Shown here: positions 54,269-63,238 of the stretch, one piece after another
Numbering within the stretch: position 1 is the first letter of the stretch
Layout of the letters: each line of letters begins with the position of its first letter
DNA from: Myxococcus eversor
Lineage (GTDB): Bacteria > Myxococcota > Myxococcia > Myxococcales > Myxococcaceae
Assembly (NCBI RefSeq): GCF_010894455.1
Contig: NZ_JAAIXY010000014.1
Coordinates: 186,001-250,000 of the forward strand
Direction: 5' to 3'
Length of the DNA: 64,000 bases
The notes under the pieces: generated by a model
What the model saw: only the letters and a program-made list of their open reading frames with translations
Databases searched by the model: none
What the model was told of the DNA's origin: nothing
Program-made: the position numbers and the translations under genes

Positions 54269-55114
54269 ATGACAGCGCCCTCTCCCGCCGAGTCCTATCT
54301 GCTCGACTTCCACCGCCGTCTCGCCGGGGTGACCTCGCGTGAGTTCGGAGGCGCTCCGGTGCTGCGCGACGGGGAGGTGTTTTCCTCCACCTATGCGCTC
54401 CTGGAGGCGGCGGTGCCGCGAGGGGATTCGCCACGGGTGGTGCTCGACCTGGCCTGTGGGGATGGGTTCCTGCTGGAGTTGCTGGCGCGGAGGAGCGAGG
54501 GCGGGCTCACGTTGCTGGGGCTCGACATGAGCGAGCACGAGCTGCTGGCGGCGCAATCACGGTTGAAGGGCGCGGCGACGCTGCATCAGGGGCGGGCGCA
54601 GTCACTGCCGTTCGAGGACGCGAGCGTCGACGTGGTGCTGAGTCATCTGGCGCTGATGTTGATGGATGACGTGGAGCGAGTGCTCGCGGAGCTTCGTCGG
54701 GTGCTGAAGCCGACGGGGCGGGTGTCCGTGGTCGTTGGAGGTGAGCTGGTGAAGGGCGAGGCGTTCGAGGTGTATCTGGGCCTGCTCAAGCCGATGCTGG
54801 CGCGGGAGGCGCGGCCGCCATCGCCGCTGGGGGATGCGCGGTTCCGTTCCTTGGAGGGACTGACGGAGTTGTTTGGCGGCTTCACGGACGTGGAGATTCG
54901 CCGGCTGGAGGTCCAGGCGGATGGGACTCCGGAGCAGGCGTGGGAGTCGCTCAGCACGACGTATGACGCGGACCGGCTCTCGGAGTCGGCGAAGGCCACG
55001 CTCCAGCAGGCCTTTCTCCACGCCGTGGAGCCCCTGCGACGCACCGACGGCACCATCCCCCTGCGATGGGGCATGCGACAGGTGACGGCGTCGGGGCCGC
55101 GGCGCCCCGCTTGA
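54269..55114 (+). CDS. class I SAM-dependent methyltransferase
   Basis: 281 residues. Methyltransferase fold of the Methyltransf_11/25 type: motif I VVLDLACGDGFLLELLA near 57-73, the acidic residue after strand 2 in LLGLDMSEHE near 90, QSLPFEDASVDVVLSHLALML (motif IV region) and LRRVLKPTGRVSVVVGG. An N-terminal ~50 residues precede the fold. The substrate is unknown; small-molecule or quinone-like methylation is typical. It is divergent from the serine hydrolase, with a 75-bp gap. Confidence 0.88.
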   Translation: MTAPSPAESYLLDFHRRLAGVTSREFGGAPVLRDGEVFSSTYALLEAAVPRGDSPRVVLDLACGDGFLLELLARRSEGGLTLLGLDMSEHELLAAQSRLKGAATLHQGRAQSLPFEDASVDVVLSHLALMLMDDVERVLAELRRVLKPTGRVSVVVGGELVKGEAFEVYLGLLKPMLAREARPPSPLGDARFRSLEGLTELFGGFTDVEIRRLEVQADGTPEQAWESLSTTYDADRLSESAKATLQQAFLHAVEPLRRTDGTIPLRWGMRQVTASGPRRPA

Positions 55115-55152
55115 GCCGCGCTCCTGTCATGTCACGAGCGTGACGCGGAGCT

Positions 55153-57762
55153 TCAGCGAACGGTGTGAGCCTGCGTCCCGCTCGCGCCGTCGCCCGTGGC
55201 GGTGAGCGTCAGCGCTCCCGCCTGCGTCGCATGGAAGTACAGCGTCGCCTCCTGCTGCGCACCCGTCAGCGTCAGGGCCCAGCCCGCGCCCGAGGAGGCC
55301 AGCGCTTCGGTGCACGCTGAATCCGCGTACAGCCCCACCCCCAGCGCCGCCGTGCCCGTCGCCTCCAGCACCACGGACGGCGCCGTCAGCGCGGACAGGT
55401 TGCCCAGCGCGTCCTGGCTCTGCACCACCACCGCCTCCGAGCACTGCCCCACCGGCGCCTCACGCACCGGCGTCAGGAAGCCCAGCCGCGCCGCCGCCCC
55501 CGCCACCACGTCCACGTCGAACGTCGCCCCAGGCTGCGTCTCTCGCGCATACCCCGGCCCATCCACGTGATTCTGGCTGATGAGGTTGGCACCACCCAGG
55601 TCGGAGATGCCCGCCTGATACGGATACCCGTTCGTCACCGGTCCCGCATGCGTCACCGTGTTGCGCGTCACCTGGAGCCGCGTCGACGCGGGCAGCGGTC
55701 CACCGTCCGCCTCCGCCTGGGACAGGTTGATGCCCACGTCGTTGTCCTCCAGCGTGTTCTCGAAGATGACGACGTCCTCGCACAGCGCCATCCCGTAGTA
55801 GTCGCCACCCGCGATGAGGATGCCTGAACCCGTCGTGGTGACTCCCGAGTATGCATTCCGCGTCACCCGGTTCCCCACCACCCGCCCCGTCGCGCCGTCG
55901 CTGAGCTGGATGCCATTGCGCGCGATGAACGGCACCGGGCCGCCACCGTCCACCCGGTTGTCCTCCGCGTTCAGCTCCACCTTCCCCGTGCCGACGATGC
56001 CCGCCTTCTGGTAGCGCTCCACGCGGTTGCGCAGCACCTCCACCTTCGTCACCGACTCCGCACTCCGTGCGTTGCGCACCTCGATACCCACGCCCTCCTG
56101 GCAGCCGCCCTCGCCCCCCTTTTGATTCACGTCCAGCACCTCGCTGTCGACGATGGAGCCGCTCGCCCCCTCGAACAGGATGCCGCGCAGTCGCGCCGAG
56201 CCACCGTCACACACCAGTTCCGACAGGCCCCGCGCCTCCACTGTCACCGCTCGCACGTGCGCCGTCGTTCCCAGGCTGCTCAGCACCGCGCCCCGGAAGC
56301 CTCGTTCACGCGCGTCCACCGCCGTGAGCACATGCCCCGCGCCGTCGAACGTGTGCCCGTCCGGAATCCACACCGTCTGCTCCGTGGTGCAGTCGGCCGT
56401 CAGCGTCACCACTGCTGAGTCGCCCAGCGTCGCGGCGCACGGCGGGTGCTCGCCACACAGTGAGTCACCCCACGCCACCGCGAACTCCCGCGTCGCGCGC
56501 AGGCCCGAGGCGTTGGTGACGGTCAACGTGATGAGGGGAGCCGCGTCCGCGGGGAGGCACGACAACGCCACCCAGTCCGCCGAGCCCGAGGCCCCCGCGC
56601 GCGCCGCGTTCCCCACCAGGCCCGCGTTCGTCGTCCACGCGAAGGTGAGCGGCTCTCCCTGTGGGTCCGTCGCCGTCGCGGACAGTCGCACCGGACGCCC
56701 CGCTGTCGCATCCTCCTCTGATTGCGAAGCGTCGGTGATGGAGGGCGGCAAGGGATTCGTCACGCACAAATCCAGCGAGCGCTCGCGCTGCGCGCCGAAG
56801 TCGTCGCTCACTCGCAACGTCAGCCGACAGTTGTCACACGCGGCGGCAGGCGCGACGCTCGGGGTGAAGCGCGTCACCGCTGCATCCGTGCGCTCAAAGG
56901 TCCCCTCGCACGTCGAGGTCCACGCGAAGGTCAGGGCATCTCCGTCGTCATCCACGCCCACCGCCTGGAGCGACACCGGGACTCCCACGCGCGCCTGGGA
57001 CACGGGGCTCGCGCCCAGCTCCGTCAGGACGGGTGTGTGATTGAGCGAGGCCGCGTGCTCCAGGTCTCCGCCTCCCGCCAGCTCCACGTCCACCGAGAAG
57101 CGCAGCGTGCTCACCGCTCCTCGCGCGTTCGTCACCTCCAGCGTGAGGTACACCGCGCCACGTCGCAGCGGTGCCGTCCACTCCGCGTCGACAACCGTCG
57201 CATCCGCGAAGGTGCCGGAGCTCGCGCGCCAGGCGTAGGTCAGCGACTCCGACGCATCGGCGGACCGCGCCAGCGCACGGAGCTTCAGCGCGGCGCCTGG
57301 AGACACCGACGCTCGCGAGGCCACCACCGCATCGATGATGGGTGCCGTGCTGGCCGCCGCTGAATCTGTCTCGCGCGGCACCAGCACGACGAGCGCGGCA
57401 TGGTGTCTCGGCAACTCCACGGCCGGGACTTCCACCCGCGCCAGCACCGCTCCCGTCGCATCGAGCACCCGGGCGCCCACCGTGGTTCCCGCGCCCGAGA
57501 GCAGGCCTCGCAGCAGTCCCTGCCACGGCAGGGACTCGGAGCTGGCCAGGGACGCGTTGACGGCCGTGGCCCGAGTTGGTGTCGCTGACACGTCCACGCG
57601 CGCCACGGCATCGAGTGGGAGGGAGCGCGGCAGCACCGCCACCACGCGCACCGAGCCCGCGGGCTCCTCCTGCGCATCTGGCGGGTCTTCCTGGTGACAC
57701 CCCGTGGCCGTCACCAGGGCACTGGCGAGCAGGGCCAGACGCAGTGCGTTCGCTCGGTTCAT
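55153..57762 (-). CDS. large lipoprotein with PKD/Ig-like domains and parallel beta-helix
   Basis: 869 residues. Signal MNRANALRLALLASALVTATGC (lipobox ATGC). After an N-terminal ~130-residue domain come three Ig/PKD-like modules (for example AWRASSGTFADATVVDAEWTAP, FAWTSTCEGTFERTDAAVTRF, FAWTTNAGLVGN), each with paired cysteines in places. Then a right-handed beta-helix of PbH1 repeats (~470-720: IVDSEVLDVN, VEVLRNRVERYQKAGIVGTG, GRVVGNRVTRNAYSGV, VVIFENTLEDNDVGI). A final Ig-like domain (~760-869) follows. A surface protein for carbohydrate or cell-surface interaction is likely; catalytic residues are not evident. Confidence 0.82.
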   Translation of the reverse strand: MNRANALRLALLASALVTATGCHQEDPPDAQEEPAGSVRVVAVLPRSLPLDAVARVDVSATPTRATAVNASLASSESLPWQGLLRGLLSGAGTTVGARVLDATGAVLARVEVPAVELPRHHAALVVLVPRETDSAAASTAPIIDAVVASRASVSPGAALKLRALARSADASESLTYAWRASSGTFADATVVDAEWTAPLRRGAVYLTLEVTNARGAVSTLRFSVDVELAGGGDLEHAASLNHTPVLTELGASPVSQARVGVPVSLQAVGVDDDGDALTFAWTSTCEGTFERTDAAVTRFTPSVAPAAACDNCRLTLRVSDDFGAQRERSLDLCVTNPLPPSITDASQSEEDATAGRPVRLSATATDPQGEPLTFAWTTNAGLVGNAARAGASGSADWVALSCLPADAAPLITLTVTNASGLRATREFAVAWGDSLCGEHPPCAATLGDSAVVTLTADCTTEQTVWIPDGHTFDGAGHVLTAVDARERGFRGAVLSSLGTTAHVRAVTVEARGLSELVCDGGSARLRGILFEGASGSIVDSEVLDVNQKGGEGGCQEGVGIEVRNARSAESVTKVEVLRNRVERYQKAGIVGTGKVELNAEDNRVDGGGPVPFIARNGIQLSDGATGRVVGNRVTRNAYSGVTTTGSGILIAGGDYYGMALCEDVVIFENTLEDNDVGINLSQAEADGGPLPASTRLQVTRNTVTHAGPVTNGYPYQAGISDLGGANLISQNHVDGPGYARETQPGATFDVDVVAGAAARLGFLTPVREAPVGQCSEAVVVQSQDALGNLSALTAPSVVLEATGTAALGVGLYADSACTEALASSGAGWALTLTGAQQEATLYFHATQAGALTLTATGDGASGTQAHTVR

Positions 57763-57965
57763 GGTGACGTCCTCTCGGCGATGTCAGGTGTCTCACGATA
57801 GCGGCAAGCCGCCACGCCCCCAAGCAACCGGCCAGACAGTCCCGGCTGTACGCCTGACCGCGCCACCCCGTAAGGCAGCTCCGCGTCGTGCGGACGACAC
57901 CGTGCGAGCAGCGCGGTCGGGTAACGGGCAATGCGTCGAGAGTGTCGGTACGAAGAGGACGCGCG

Positions 57966-58643
57966 GTGTTCTCCTGCCGCATCGTGCGAAACCCCGAGTC
58001 ACGCCGCCCACAGCCCTGGCCCATCCGCGTGGCCCACTGGGTCAACGTGCCGCTGCTCGTCATCATGGCGGGCAGCGGGCTGCAGATTCTCGCGGCGTAT
58101 CCCATGCTCGGCGCGCAGGGCCGTCCGTATGCCTGGTATCCCTTCCAGGGAATCCCTCCTCCCCCGTGGGCCCGGCTCGGTGACTGGCTCGCGGGTGCAC
58201 GAGGCTGGCACTTCGCCTTCGGCGGGTTCCTCGCGCTCAACGGCTTCGCGTACCTGCTCTATCTGGCCTTCAGCGGCGAGTGGCGACGTCGCCTCTTCTT
58301 CCCTCGCCGCGACACGCGCAATGCAGTGAGCACGCTCGCGTTCTACCTGCGCCTGCGCAAGGAGCCACCGGCGCAGGAGTTGTACAACGGCCTGCAGCGG
58401 CTGGCGTACACGGGCGCGCTGGTGCTGGGAATCCTCGCCGTGCTCTCCGGGCTCGTGCTCTACAAGCCCGTGCAGCTCGGTGCGATGGCCACGCTGCTCG
58501 GCGGCTATGACACCGCGCGCGCCATCCATCTGCTCGTGCTCGCGTCGTTCGTGCTCTTCACCGTGGGCCACGTGGTCATGGTGCTGCTGCATCCGCGCAC
58601 GCTCGGGGAGATGGTGACGGGCGGGAGGAAGCCAGATGCGTAG
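57966..58643 (+). CDS. cytochrome b561-type membrane subunit of a molybdoenzyme
   Basis: 225 residues from GTG 57966 (AAGAGGA 6 bases upstream). Four to five spans with histidines placed to bind two b hemes: PIRVAHWVNVPLLVIMAGSG, WHFAFGGFLALNGFAYLLYLAF, LQRLAYTGALVLGILAVLSG, ARAIHLLVLASFVLFTVGHVVMVLLH. It overlaps the following molybdopterin oxidoreductase gene by 8 bases. It should pass electrons between the quinone pool and that periplasmic enzyme, as in related sulfite-oxidase-fold pairs. Confidence 0.87.
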   Translation: MFSCRIVRNPESRRPQPWPIRVAHWVNVPLLVIMAGSGLQILAAYPMLGAQGRPYAWYPFQGIPPPPWARLGDWLAGARGWHFAFGGFLALNGFAYLLYLAFSGEWRRRLFFPRRDTRNAVSTLAFYLRLRKEPPAQELYNGLQRLAYTGALVLGILAVLSGLVLYKPVQLGAMATLLGGYDTARAIHLLVLASFVLFTVGHVVMVLLHPRTLGEMVTGGRKPDA

Positions 58644-59355
58644 GCTCTTCGTTCCCTCGCGACGTCCGGTGCTCCTCACGCGGCGCTCGGCGCTGCTCGG
58701 CGCCGCGGCACTCACCGCGTCCGCTTGCGACAGCGCCCGTCCTCGCGCGGGCTTCCTCGGCACCATGGAGCGCGTCAACCAGCGGCTTCAAGAGGCCCTC
58801 TTCGACGAGGACCAGCTGGCGCCGGAGCTGCCGCCCGAGGACGCCACCCCGCCCGGGGACTTCCCCCAGTACTTCGTCTCCGAGTCCATGCCGCTCGCGC
58901 CAGGAGGCTGGGCGCTCAAGGTGGGCGGGCTCGTCGAGCGACCTTCGGTGCTGTCACTGGAAGACCTGCGACGGCTGCCACGCACGGAGTTCCGCGTCCG
59001 TCATCACTGCGTGGAGGGCTGGAGCGCGGTGGCGTCATGGCACGGCGTGCGCGTGAGTGACATCGCCAGGTACGTGGGTGCGGACCCGAAGGCAGGCTAC
59101 GTGGAGCTGCGCTCGTTCGACTCGGGCTACTGGTCCTCGTGGGACAGGCCGAGCGCCTTCCACGCGCAGACGATTCTCGCCTACGGGATGAACGGGCAGC
59201 CGTTGTCACCGGCGCACGGCGCGCCGCTGCGCCTCTACTCGGCGGTGAAGCTCGGCTACAAGATGGTGAAGTACCTCACCGAGGTGAACTTCCTCCCCGA
59301 GCCCACCGGCGGCTACTGGGAGGAGCGCGGCTACGAGTGGTACGCGGGCGTATAG
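58636..59355 (+). CDS. Tat-exported molybdopterin oxidoreductase, sulfite oxidase fold
   Basis: 239 residues. The twin-arginine signal LTRRSALLGAAALTASAC also carries a lipobox-like Cys, so it may be a Tat lipoprotein. The sulfite-oxidase-type domain (~75-235) has the molybdenum-coordinating Cys in RHHCVEGWSAVASWHGV near residue 120, then GYWSSWDRPSAFHAQTILAYGMNGQPLSPAHGAPLRL, matching the SUOX/MsrP fold. The heme is on the separate membrane protein encoded just upstream. Substrate unknown: protein methionine sulfoxide, sulfite or another oxo-anion. Confidence 0.9.
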   Translation: MRRLFVPSRRPVLLTRRSALLGAAALTASACDSARPRAGFLGTMERVNQRLQEALFDEDQLAPELPPEDATPPGDFPQYFVSESMPLAPGGWALKVGGLVERPSVLSLEDLRRLPRTEFRVRHHCVEGWSAVASWHGVRVSDIARYVGADPKAGYVELRSFDSGYWSSWDRPSAFHAQTILAYGMNGQPLSPAHGAPLRLYSAVKLGYKMVKYLTEVNFLPEPTGGYWEERGYEWYAGV

Positions 59356-59373
59356 CCGCCACGCGTTCCTCCC

Positions 59374-59814
59374 TCACGCCTTGCTGCCGACGAAGCCTCC
59401 GCCGAACGGAGACGACCCGCGTTGACGCAGGGCCTCGCGCTCTGCCTTCAGCGCGGCCAGGGCCGCGTCGCGCGTGGCGTAGTGATTCACCGCCGCGCCG
59501 TTGATGGCCCCGCTGGTGAGCACGAACATCTGCGTCATGTCGTCCCCACCAAACCGGAACGAGCGATGCGTGAAGCGCTCCAGCACCTCACGCCGCTCCT
59601 TGCCGAACACGCGCCCCGCCGTGAACTTCACCACCAACCCATCCAGGTTGATGAGCAGGTCCACCTTGCCCGACCCCGCATAGCGCGACAGGTGCACCTC
59701 CACCTCCCGCCGCCACCGCAGGACGTCCTCCTCATTCACCAGGATGCAATCGGTGAAGTACGCCGTCACGACGTCGTTCTCCGCGTCGTACTCGAAGGAC
59801 ATGTTCCAGGCCAT
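59374..59814 (-). CDS. small protein of unknown function, STAS-like features
   Basis: 146 residues from ATG 59814 (GGAGGGAGG ahead). The pattern of a short N-terminal strand pair (MSFEYDAENDVVTAYFTDCILVNEEDVLRWRREV), VDLLINLDGLVVKFTAGRVFG and RFGGDDMTQMFVLTSGAINGAAVNHYATRDAALAAL recalls SpoIIAA/STAS-like single-domain proteins common in myxobacteria, but the match is loose. It ends convergent to the molybdoenzyme gene (18 bp) and is 25 bp downstream of the alpha/beta hydrolase gene, so probably co-transcribed with it. Confidence 0.65.
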   Translation of the reverse strand: MAWNMSFEYDAENDVVTAYFTDCILVNEEDVLRWRREVEVHLSRYAGSGKVDLLINLDGLVVKFTAGRVFGKERREVLERFTHRSFRFGGDDMTQMFVLTSGAINGAAVNHYATRDAALAALKAEREALRQRGSSPFGGGFVGSKA

Positions 59815-59839
59815 CGTGCTGCCTCCCTCCAAGCCGGAA

Positions 59840-60625
59840 TCAGGCGGGCGCGGAGCCCGCCAGGAACGCGGACAACACCGCCGCGGTCTCCTGGGGGTGC
59901 TCCACGTGTGGATAGTGTCCAGGGCCCGGAATGTGCGCCATGCGCGCGCGCTTGATGGGCGCCACCACCGCCTGGCGCAAGAAGGCCGGCGGCAGGAAGT
60001 TGTCGTCCGTCGACACCACCAACGTCGGCGCCACGATTTTCGCCAGCCGGTCCGCGAAGCCTCCCGCCGTCCACGCGTCGAACGCCTGCTCAATCGACGC
60101 CGCGTCCACCGCCCCCGCGTCCTTCAACAGGGACTCCAACGCCTCCGGCGACAGCTTCTTGCAGGCCAGGCCGAGAATCATCTTCTGCTTCTCGCGGTCT
60201 CCCGCCGACGTCCGGAACAGCCCCGCGGCCTCCGGCGGCAACGGCAGCCCCGATGCGGGCACCGTGTTGAGCAGCAGCAACCCCTCCACCCGCTCCGGCA
60301 CGTGCGACGCAATCCACTGAGCTACCTGCCCACCCATGCTGTGCCCCACCACCGTGAAGCGCTGGGCCCCCACCGCCTCCACCACCGCCAGCACGTCCTT
60401 CGCCAACCCCTCCACCGAGTGCCCGTCCGCCGACTTCCCCGACTGCCCCGTGCCGCGCGCGTCCGGAATCACCAGCCGCAGCCCCGCCACGTCCAGCCGC
60501 TCCACCATCGAGTCCCACACCGCACCCGACACCATCCACCCATGCACCAACACCACCGTGCGCGGTCCCTCGCCTACGACGCGATAGTGAAGCGAAGTCC
60601 CGTCAGATGCGGAAGTCGTGCTCAT
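59840..60625 (-). CDS. alpha/beta hydrolase with serine nucleophile
   Basis: 261 residues. Oxyanion motif VLVHGWMVSGAVWD near 27, nucleophile elbow VGHSMGGQVA (Ser near 95), acid in TLVVSTDDNFLPP near 205, and the catalytic His in GPGHYPHVEHP near 236. A typical single-domain esterase/haloperoxidase-like hydrolase with a cap insertion. Its ribosome-binding site GAGG sits in the 4-base loop of a small inverted repeat (TCGTCT/AGACGA, 60627-60642), which could reduce translation when folded. Confidence 0.88.
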   Translation of the reverse strand: MSTTSASDGTSLHYRVVGEGPRTVVLVHGWMVSGAVWDSMVERLDVAGLRLVIPDARGTGQSGKSADGHSVEGLAKDVLAVVEAVGAQRFTVVGHSMGGQVAQWIASHVPERVEGLLLLNTVPASGLPLPPEAAGLFRTSAGDREKQKMILGLACKKLSPEALESLLKDAGAVDAASIEQAFDAWTAGGFADRLAKIVAPTLVVSTDDNFLPPAFLRQAVVAPIKRARMAHIPGPGHYPHVEHPQETAAVLSAFLAGSAPA

Positions 60626-60807
60626 GTCGTCTCCTCAGACGAAAAGGATAAAGCAGTATTGAAGAAATGTGCAGGAGCGAAAGCAAGCCATGACACTCCG
60701 GAGAGTTCCAGGGGCCCATGTAGGAGTTCGCGGTGGGTATGAGTGGGGTTGGCGCGGGGAGCGTCCCTCACGTAACAGCGCCCCGCTCTGGCAGAGTCCG
60801 CCGCCTC

Positions 60808-61542
60808 ATGGCGGATGAACGGGACGGGACGGGCGGCACTCGACACGAGGCCCAGCGCACGGTGCACTGCGAGGACGCGCTGACGTGGCTTTCGGCCCAG
60901 CCGGTGCTCGCGGGGTGCTCGGCGGTGGCGTCCCTGCCCGACGCGTCAGAGTTCCCCTCGCTGTCCCTGCCCGAGTGGAAGGCGTGGTTCATCCGCGCGG
61001 CGGCGCTGGTGATGACGCGCGTGCCCGACGACGGCGTGGCCATCTTCTACCAGACGGACGTGAAGGACGAAGGCCTCTGGGTCGACAAGGGTTACCTCGT
61101 CTCGCGCGCCGCGGAAGAGACGGGCCTGGGCCTGCTCTGGCACAAGGTCGTCTGTCGCCGGACTCCCGGCACCGTGACGTATGGCCGGCCCGCGTACTCC
61201 CACTTCCTGTGCTTCTCGCGCGGCGTGCGGCCCGATTTGGCGAAGTCCACCGCGGATGTCCTCGCGGACGCGGGCGAGGTGACGTGGACGCGCGGCATGG
61301 GCGTGGACGCGTGTCAGCTCGCCTGTCGCTTCATCCTGGAGAACACCTCCACGCGCACCGTGGTGGACCCCTTCTGCGGCCACGGCACCGCGCTGGCCGT
61401 GGCCAACGCCATGGGCCTGGACGCGGTGGGCGTGGAGCTGAGCCGCAAGCGCGCGCGCAAGGCCCGCAACCTGCGAGCGGAGTGGCGCGAGGGGAAGCTC
61501 GTGCTGGTGACGAGCGACTCCTCGGCGCAGTCCTTGTCGTAG
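60808..61542 (+). CDS. DNA-methylase-like SAM-dependent methyltransferase
   Basis: 244 residues from ATG 60808. GTG 60733 has a good AGGAG but the added 25 codons lack this genome's third-position GC bias. The SAM-binding motif I is near the C-terminus, VVDPFCGHGTALAVANAMGLDAVGVELSRKRA (~185-215), the permuted order seen in beta-class DNA methylases. At the place of the catalytic (D/N/S)PP(Y/F/W) motif stands SLPDASEFP near residue 45. The middle segment VPDDGVAIFYQTDVK and RRTPGTVTYGRPAYSHFLCFSR resemble the family. An unusual, probably orphan methyltransferase with no restriction gene nearby. Confidence 0.75.
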   Translation: MADERDGTGGTRHEAQRTVHCEDALTWLSAQPVLAGCSAVASLPDASEFPSLSLPEWKAWFIRAAALVMTRVPDDGVAIFYQTDVKDEGLWVDKGYLVSRAAEETGLGLLWHKVVCRRTPGTVTYGRPAYSHFLCFSRGVRPDLAKSTADVLADAGEVTWTRGMGVDACQLACRFILENTSTRTVVDPFCGHGTALAVANAMGLDAVGVELSRKRARKARNLRAEWREGKLVLVTSDSSAQSLS

Positions 61543-61618
61543 TCCACGTCCCGCTTCTCCAGGCGCTTCTCCTCCTCGACCAGCGTCTGGCCCTTCCAGC
61601 TCACGACCGCGCGAAAGC

Positions 61619-62287
61619 CTACTTCACGACGGAAGGCGCCCGCACCGCGCCCTCGGGAGACGCGAGGACCGAGGGGACCTGGAGCATCGCCAGCTCCCGC
61701 GCCACCACCGGCTCCAGCTCGGAGATGAACGCTCCGAAGAGGCGCTCCTCCAGGGCCAGCGCCTCGTCCAGCGAGGCCCCCACCGCGGAGAGGCGCTCCA
61801 CGCACGCGTCCTCGATGGTGCGGCGGTGGCCCTGCTCCTCGGTGACGACGCGCCCCAGCTCCTCGCGGACGCTCGCGTTGCGCGAGGCCGCCTTGTAGAG
61901 CGGGTAGAGCACCATGGCGCGGCGCTCAATCGTCGTCGTGGTGAGCAGGTAGTGCAGGTACACGTCGGCCTTGCCGGTGTGCGCGGTGGCCCACGTCGCC
62001 AGCTCGTGGTCCAGCGCCTGGAAGTAGCGCCCCGCCGCCTCCGGACAGAGGAACGTGGTGATTTCACCGCCGGCCACCTCGGCCGACAGGCGCTTGAAGG
62101 CGAACGCGTGGCGCGTCTCGTCGGACAGGTGCCCGAGCACCTCCAGCGAGGGATGACGGTCCGCCACCGTGCGCGAAATCTTCCGCGCTCCGATGAACTC
62201 CATGAGGGACAGGGTGTGCAGCCAGCGAGCCTCGAGCTCGGGCGCCTGGGCCAGCTGGCGGAGCACCGCCTGGATTCGGTCACGCAT
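61619..62287 (-). CDS. ferritin-like di-iron protein
   Basis: 222 residues from ATG 62287 (GAGG 6 bases ahead). The helices show the paired carboxylate/His pattern of ferritin-like four-helix bundles: Glu in LSLMEFIGAR near 30, DETRHAFAFKRL near 56-60, Glu in TTIERRAMVLYPL near 120, and TEEQGHRRTIED near 150, i.e. E...ExxH...E...ExxH. Similar proteins include MiaE-like hydroxylases and stress ferritin-like proteins. Which reaction it performs is not clear. It lies upstream-to-downstream apart from neighbours: 51 bp from the hydrolase gene that ends at 62339. Confidence 0.75.
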   Translation of the reverse strand: MRDRIQAVLRQLAQAPELEARWLHTLSLMEFIGARKISRTVADRHPSLEVLGHLSDETRHAFAFKRLSAEVAGGEITTFLCPEAAGRYFQALDHELATWATAHTGKADVYLHYLLTTTTIERRAMVLYPLYKAASRNASVREELGRVVTEEQGHRRTIEDACVERLSAVGASLDEALALEERLFGAFISELEPVVARELAMLQVPSVLASPEGAVRAPSVVK

Positions 62288-62338
62288 CCCGCGCCTCTAG
62301 CGCGACGACGGCCCGGGAGCGAGCGCCAACTTCCTCCG

Positions 62339-63238
62339 TCAGACAGGCGCCGCCGAGCCCCAGACCTCCTCCGCCACCGAGCGCCGCGTCACATGGCTCA
62401 CCGGCGACGCCCCTTCCAGGAAGCCGAACAACTCCATCGCCACCGCGTGCGGCGCGTCCCACATGACGAAGTGCCCCGCTCGCGGCACCTTCATCCACCG
62501 CGCGCCGGGAATGTCCCACGCCAGGCGCTCGCCGAACTTCGCGGGCAAGAGGCCGTCCTTCTCGCCCCACAACACCAGCGTCGGCACGGCCAGGTGACTC
62601 AGCTTCGACGCCAGCTCCAGCGTGTGGTTGGTGTTCAGCGACACCGCGTCGCGTGACAGCGACACCATCCCCACCTCCGTCGCATACGGCGCCAGCAACC
62701 CCTCCAGCAGCTCCGCCGTCTGCGGCGTCGCGAAGCCCTTGCGCTTGAGCGCCGGCGTCAGGAAGCGCGTCAGCCGCTCCGGCGTCAGCCTGCGCGCCAT
62801 CCCCGGCGTGCCCAGCTGCGCCATCAGCCCCTTGGGCCACGCGTCGTAGCAGACGCTGTCCATCAGACACAGCCGCGCCACCCGCCGGGGGAAGCGCACC
62901 GCGAGCTGCAGCGCCACGCCGCCGCCCACGTCGTGCCCCACCACCGTCGCGTCCACCACGCCCAGGCGGTCCAGCCACGCCTCCACCGCCTCCGCCTGTC
63001 GCGCTATCGAGCGGTCGAACCTGTCCCGCTTGTCGGAGAACCCGTAGCCCAAGAGGTCCGGCGCCAGCACCCGGTTCGACACCGCCAGCCCCTGCGCAAT
63101 CCCACTCCACAGATAGCTCCACGTGGGCATGCCATGCAGCAACACCACCGGCGGCCCGGAGCCCCAGTCCACGTAGCTCAGGAACCGGTTGCCCAGCTCC
63201 GCCACCTCTTGTCGCCCCTGCCACTCGCGCCAGTTCAT
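62339..63238 (-). CDS. alpha/beta hydrolase with aspartate nucleophile (haloalkane dehalogenase/epoxide hydrolase type)
   Basis: 299 residues from ATG 63238, overlapping the upstream gene by ATGA. N-terminal LSYVDWGSGPPVVLLHGMPTWSYLW has the HGxP oxyanion region of this class. The elbow is VVGHDVGGGVALQLA, so the nucleophile is Asp (near 102) rather than Ser, as in haloalkane dehalogenases and epoxide hydrolases. LPAKFGERLAWDIP and RAGHFVMWDAP (catalytic His near 268) follow. Length matches that class (~295-310). Coupling with a DehI-like gene hints at dehalogenation, but substrate is unproven. Confidence 0.85.
   Translation of the reverse strand: MNWREWQGRQEVAELGNRFLSYVDWGSGPPVVLLHGMPTWSYLWSGIAQGLAVSNRVLAPDLLGYGFSDKRDRFDRSIARQAEAVEAWLDRLGVVDATVVGHDVGGGVALQLAVRFPRRVARLCLMDSVCYDAWPKGLMAQLGTPGMARRLTPERLTRFLTPALKRKGFATPQTAELLEGLLAPYATEVGMVSLSRDAVSLNTNHTLELASKLSHLAVPTLVLWGEKDGLLPAKFGERLAWDIPGARWMKVPRAGHFVMWDAPHAVAMELFGFLEGASPVSHVTRRSVAEEVWGSAAPV

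Noticed and set aside
60733..60807. Upstream GTG start with a good AGGAG for the DNA-methylase-like gene
   Set aside because: The 25 extra codons have many A/T third positions unlike the gene itself; kept only as an alternative.
61543..61640. A minus-strand segment reading FRAVVSWKGQTLVEEEKRL that looks coding
   Set aside because: It has no start outside the ferritin-like gene and runs into the 3' end of the methyltransferase gene; at most a decayed remnant.
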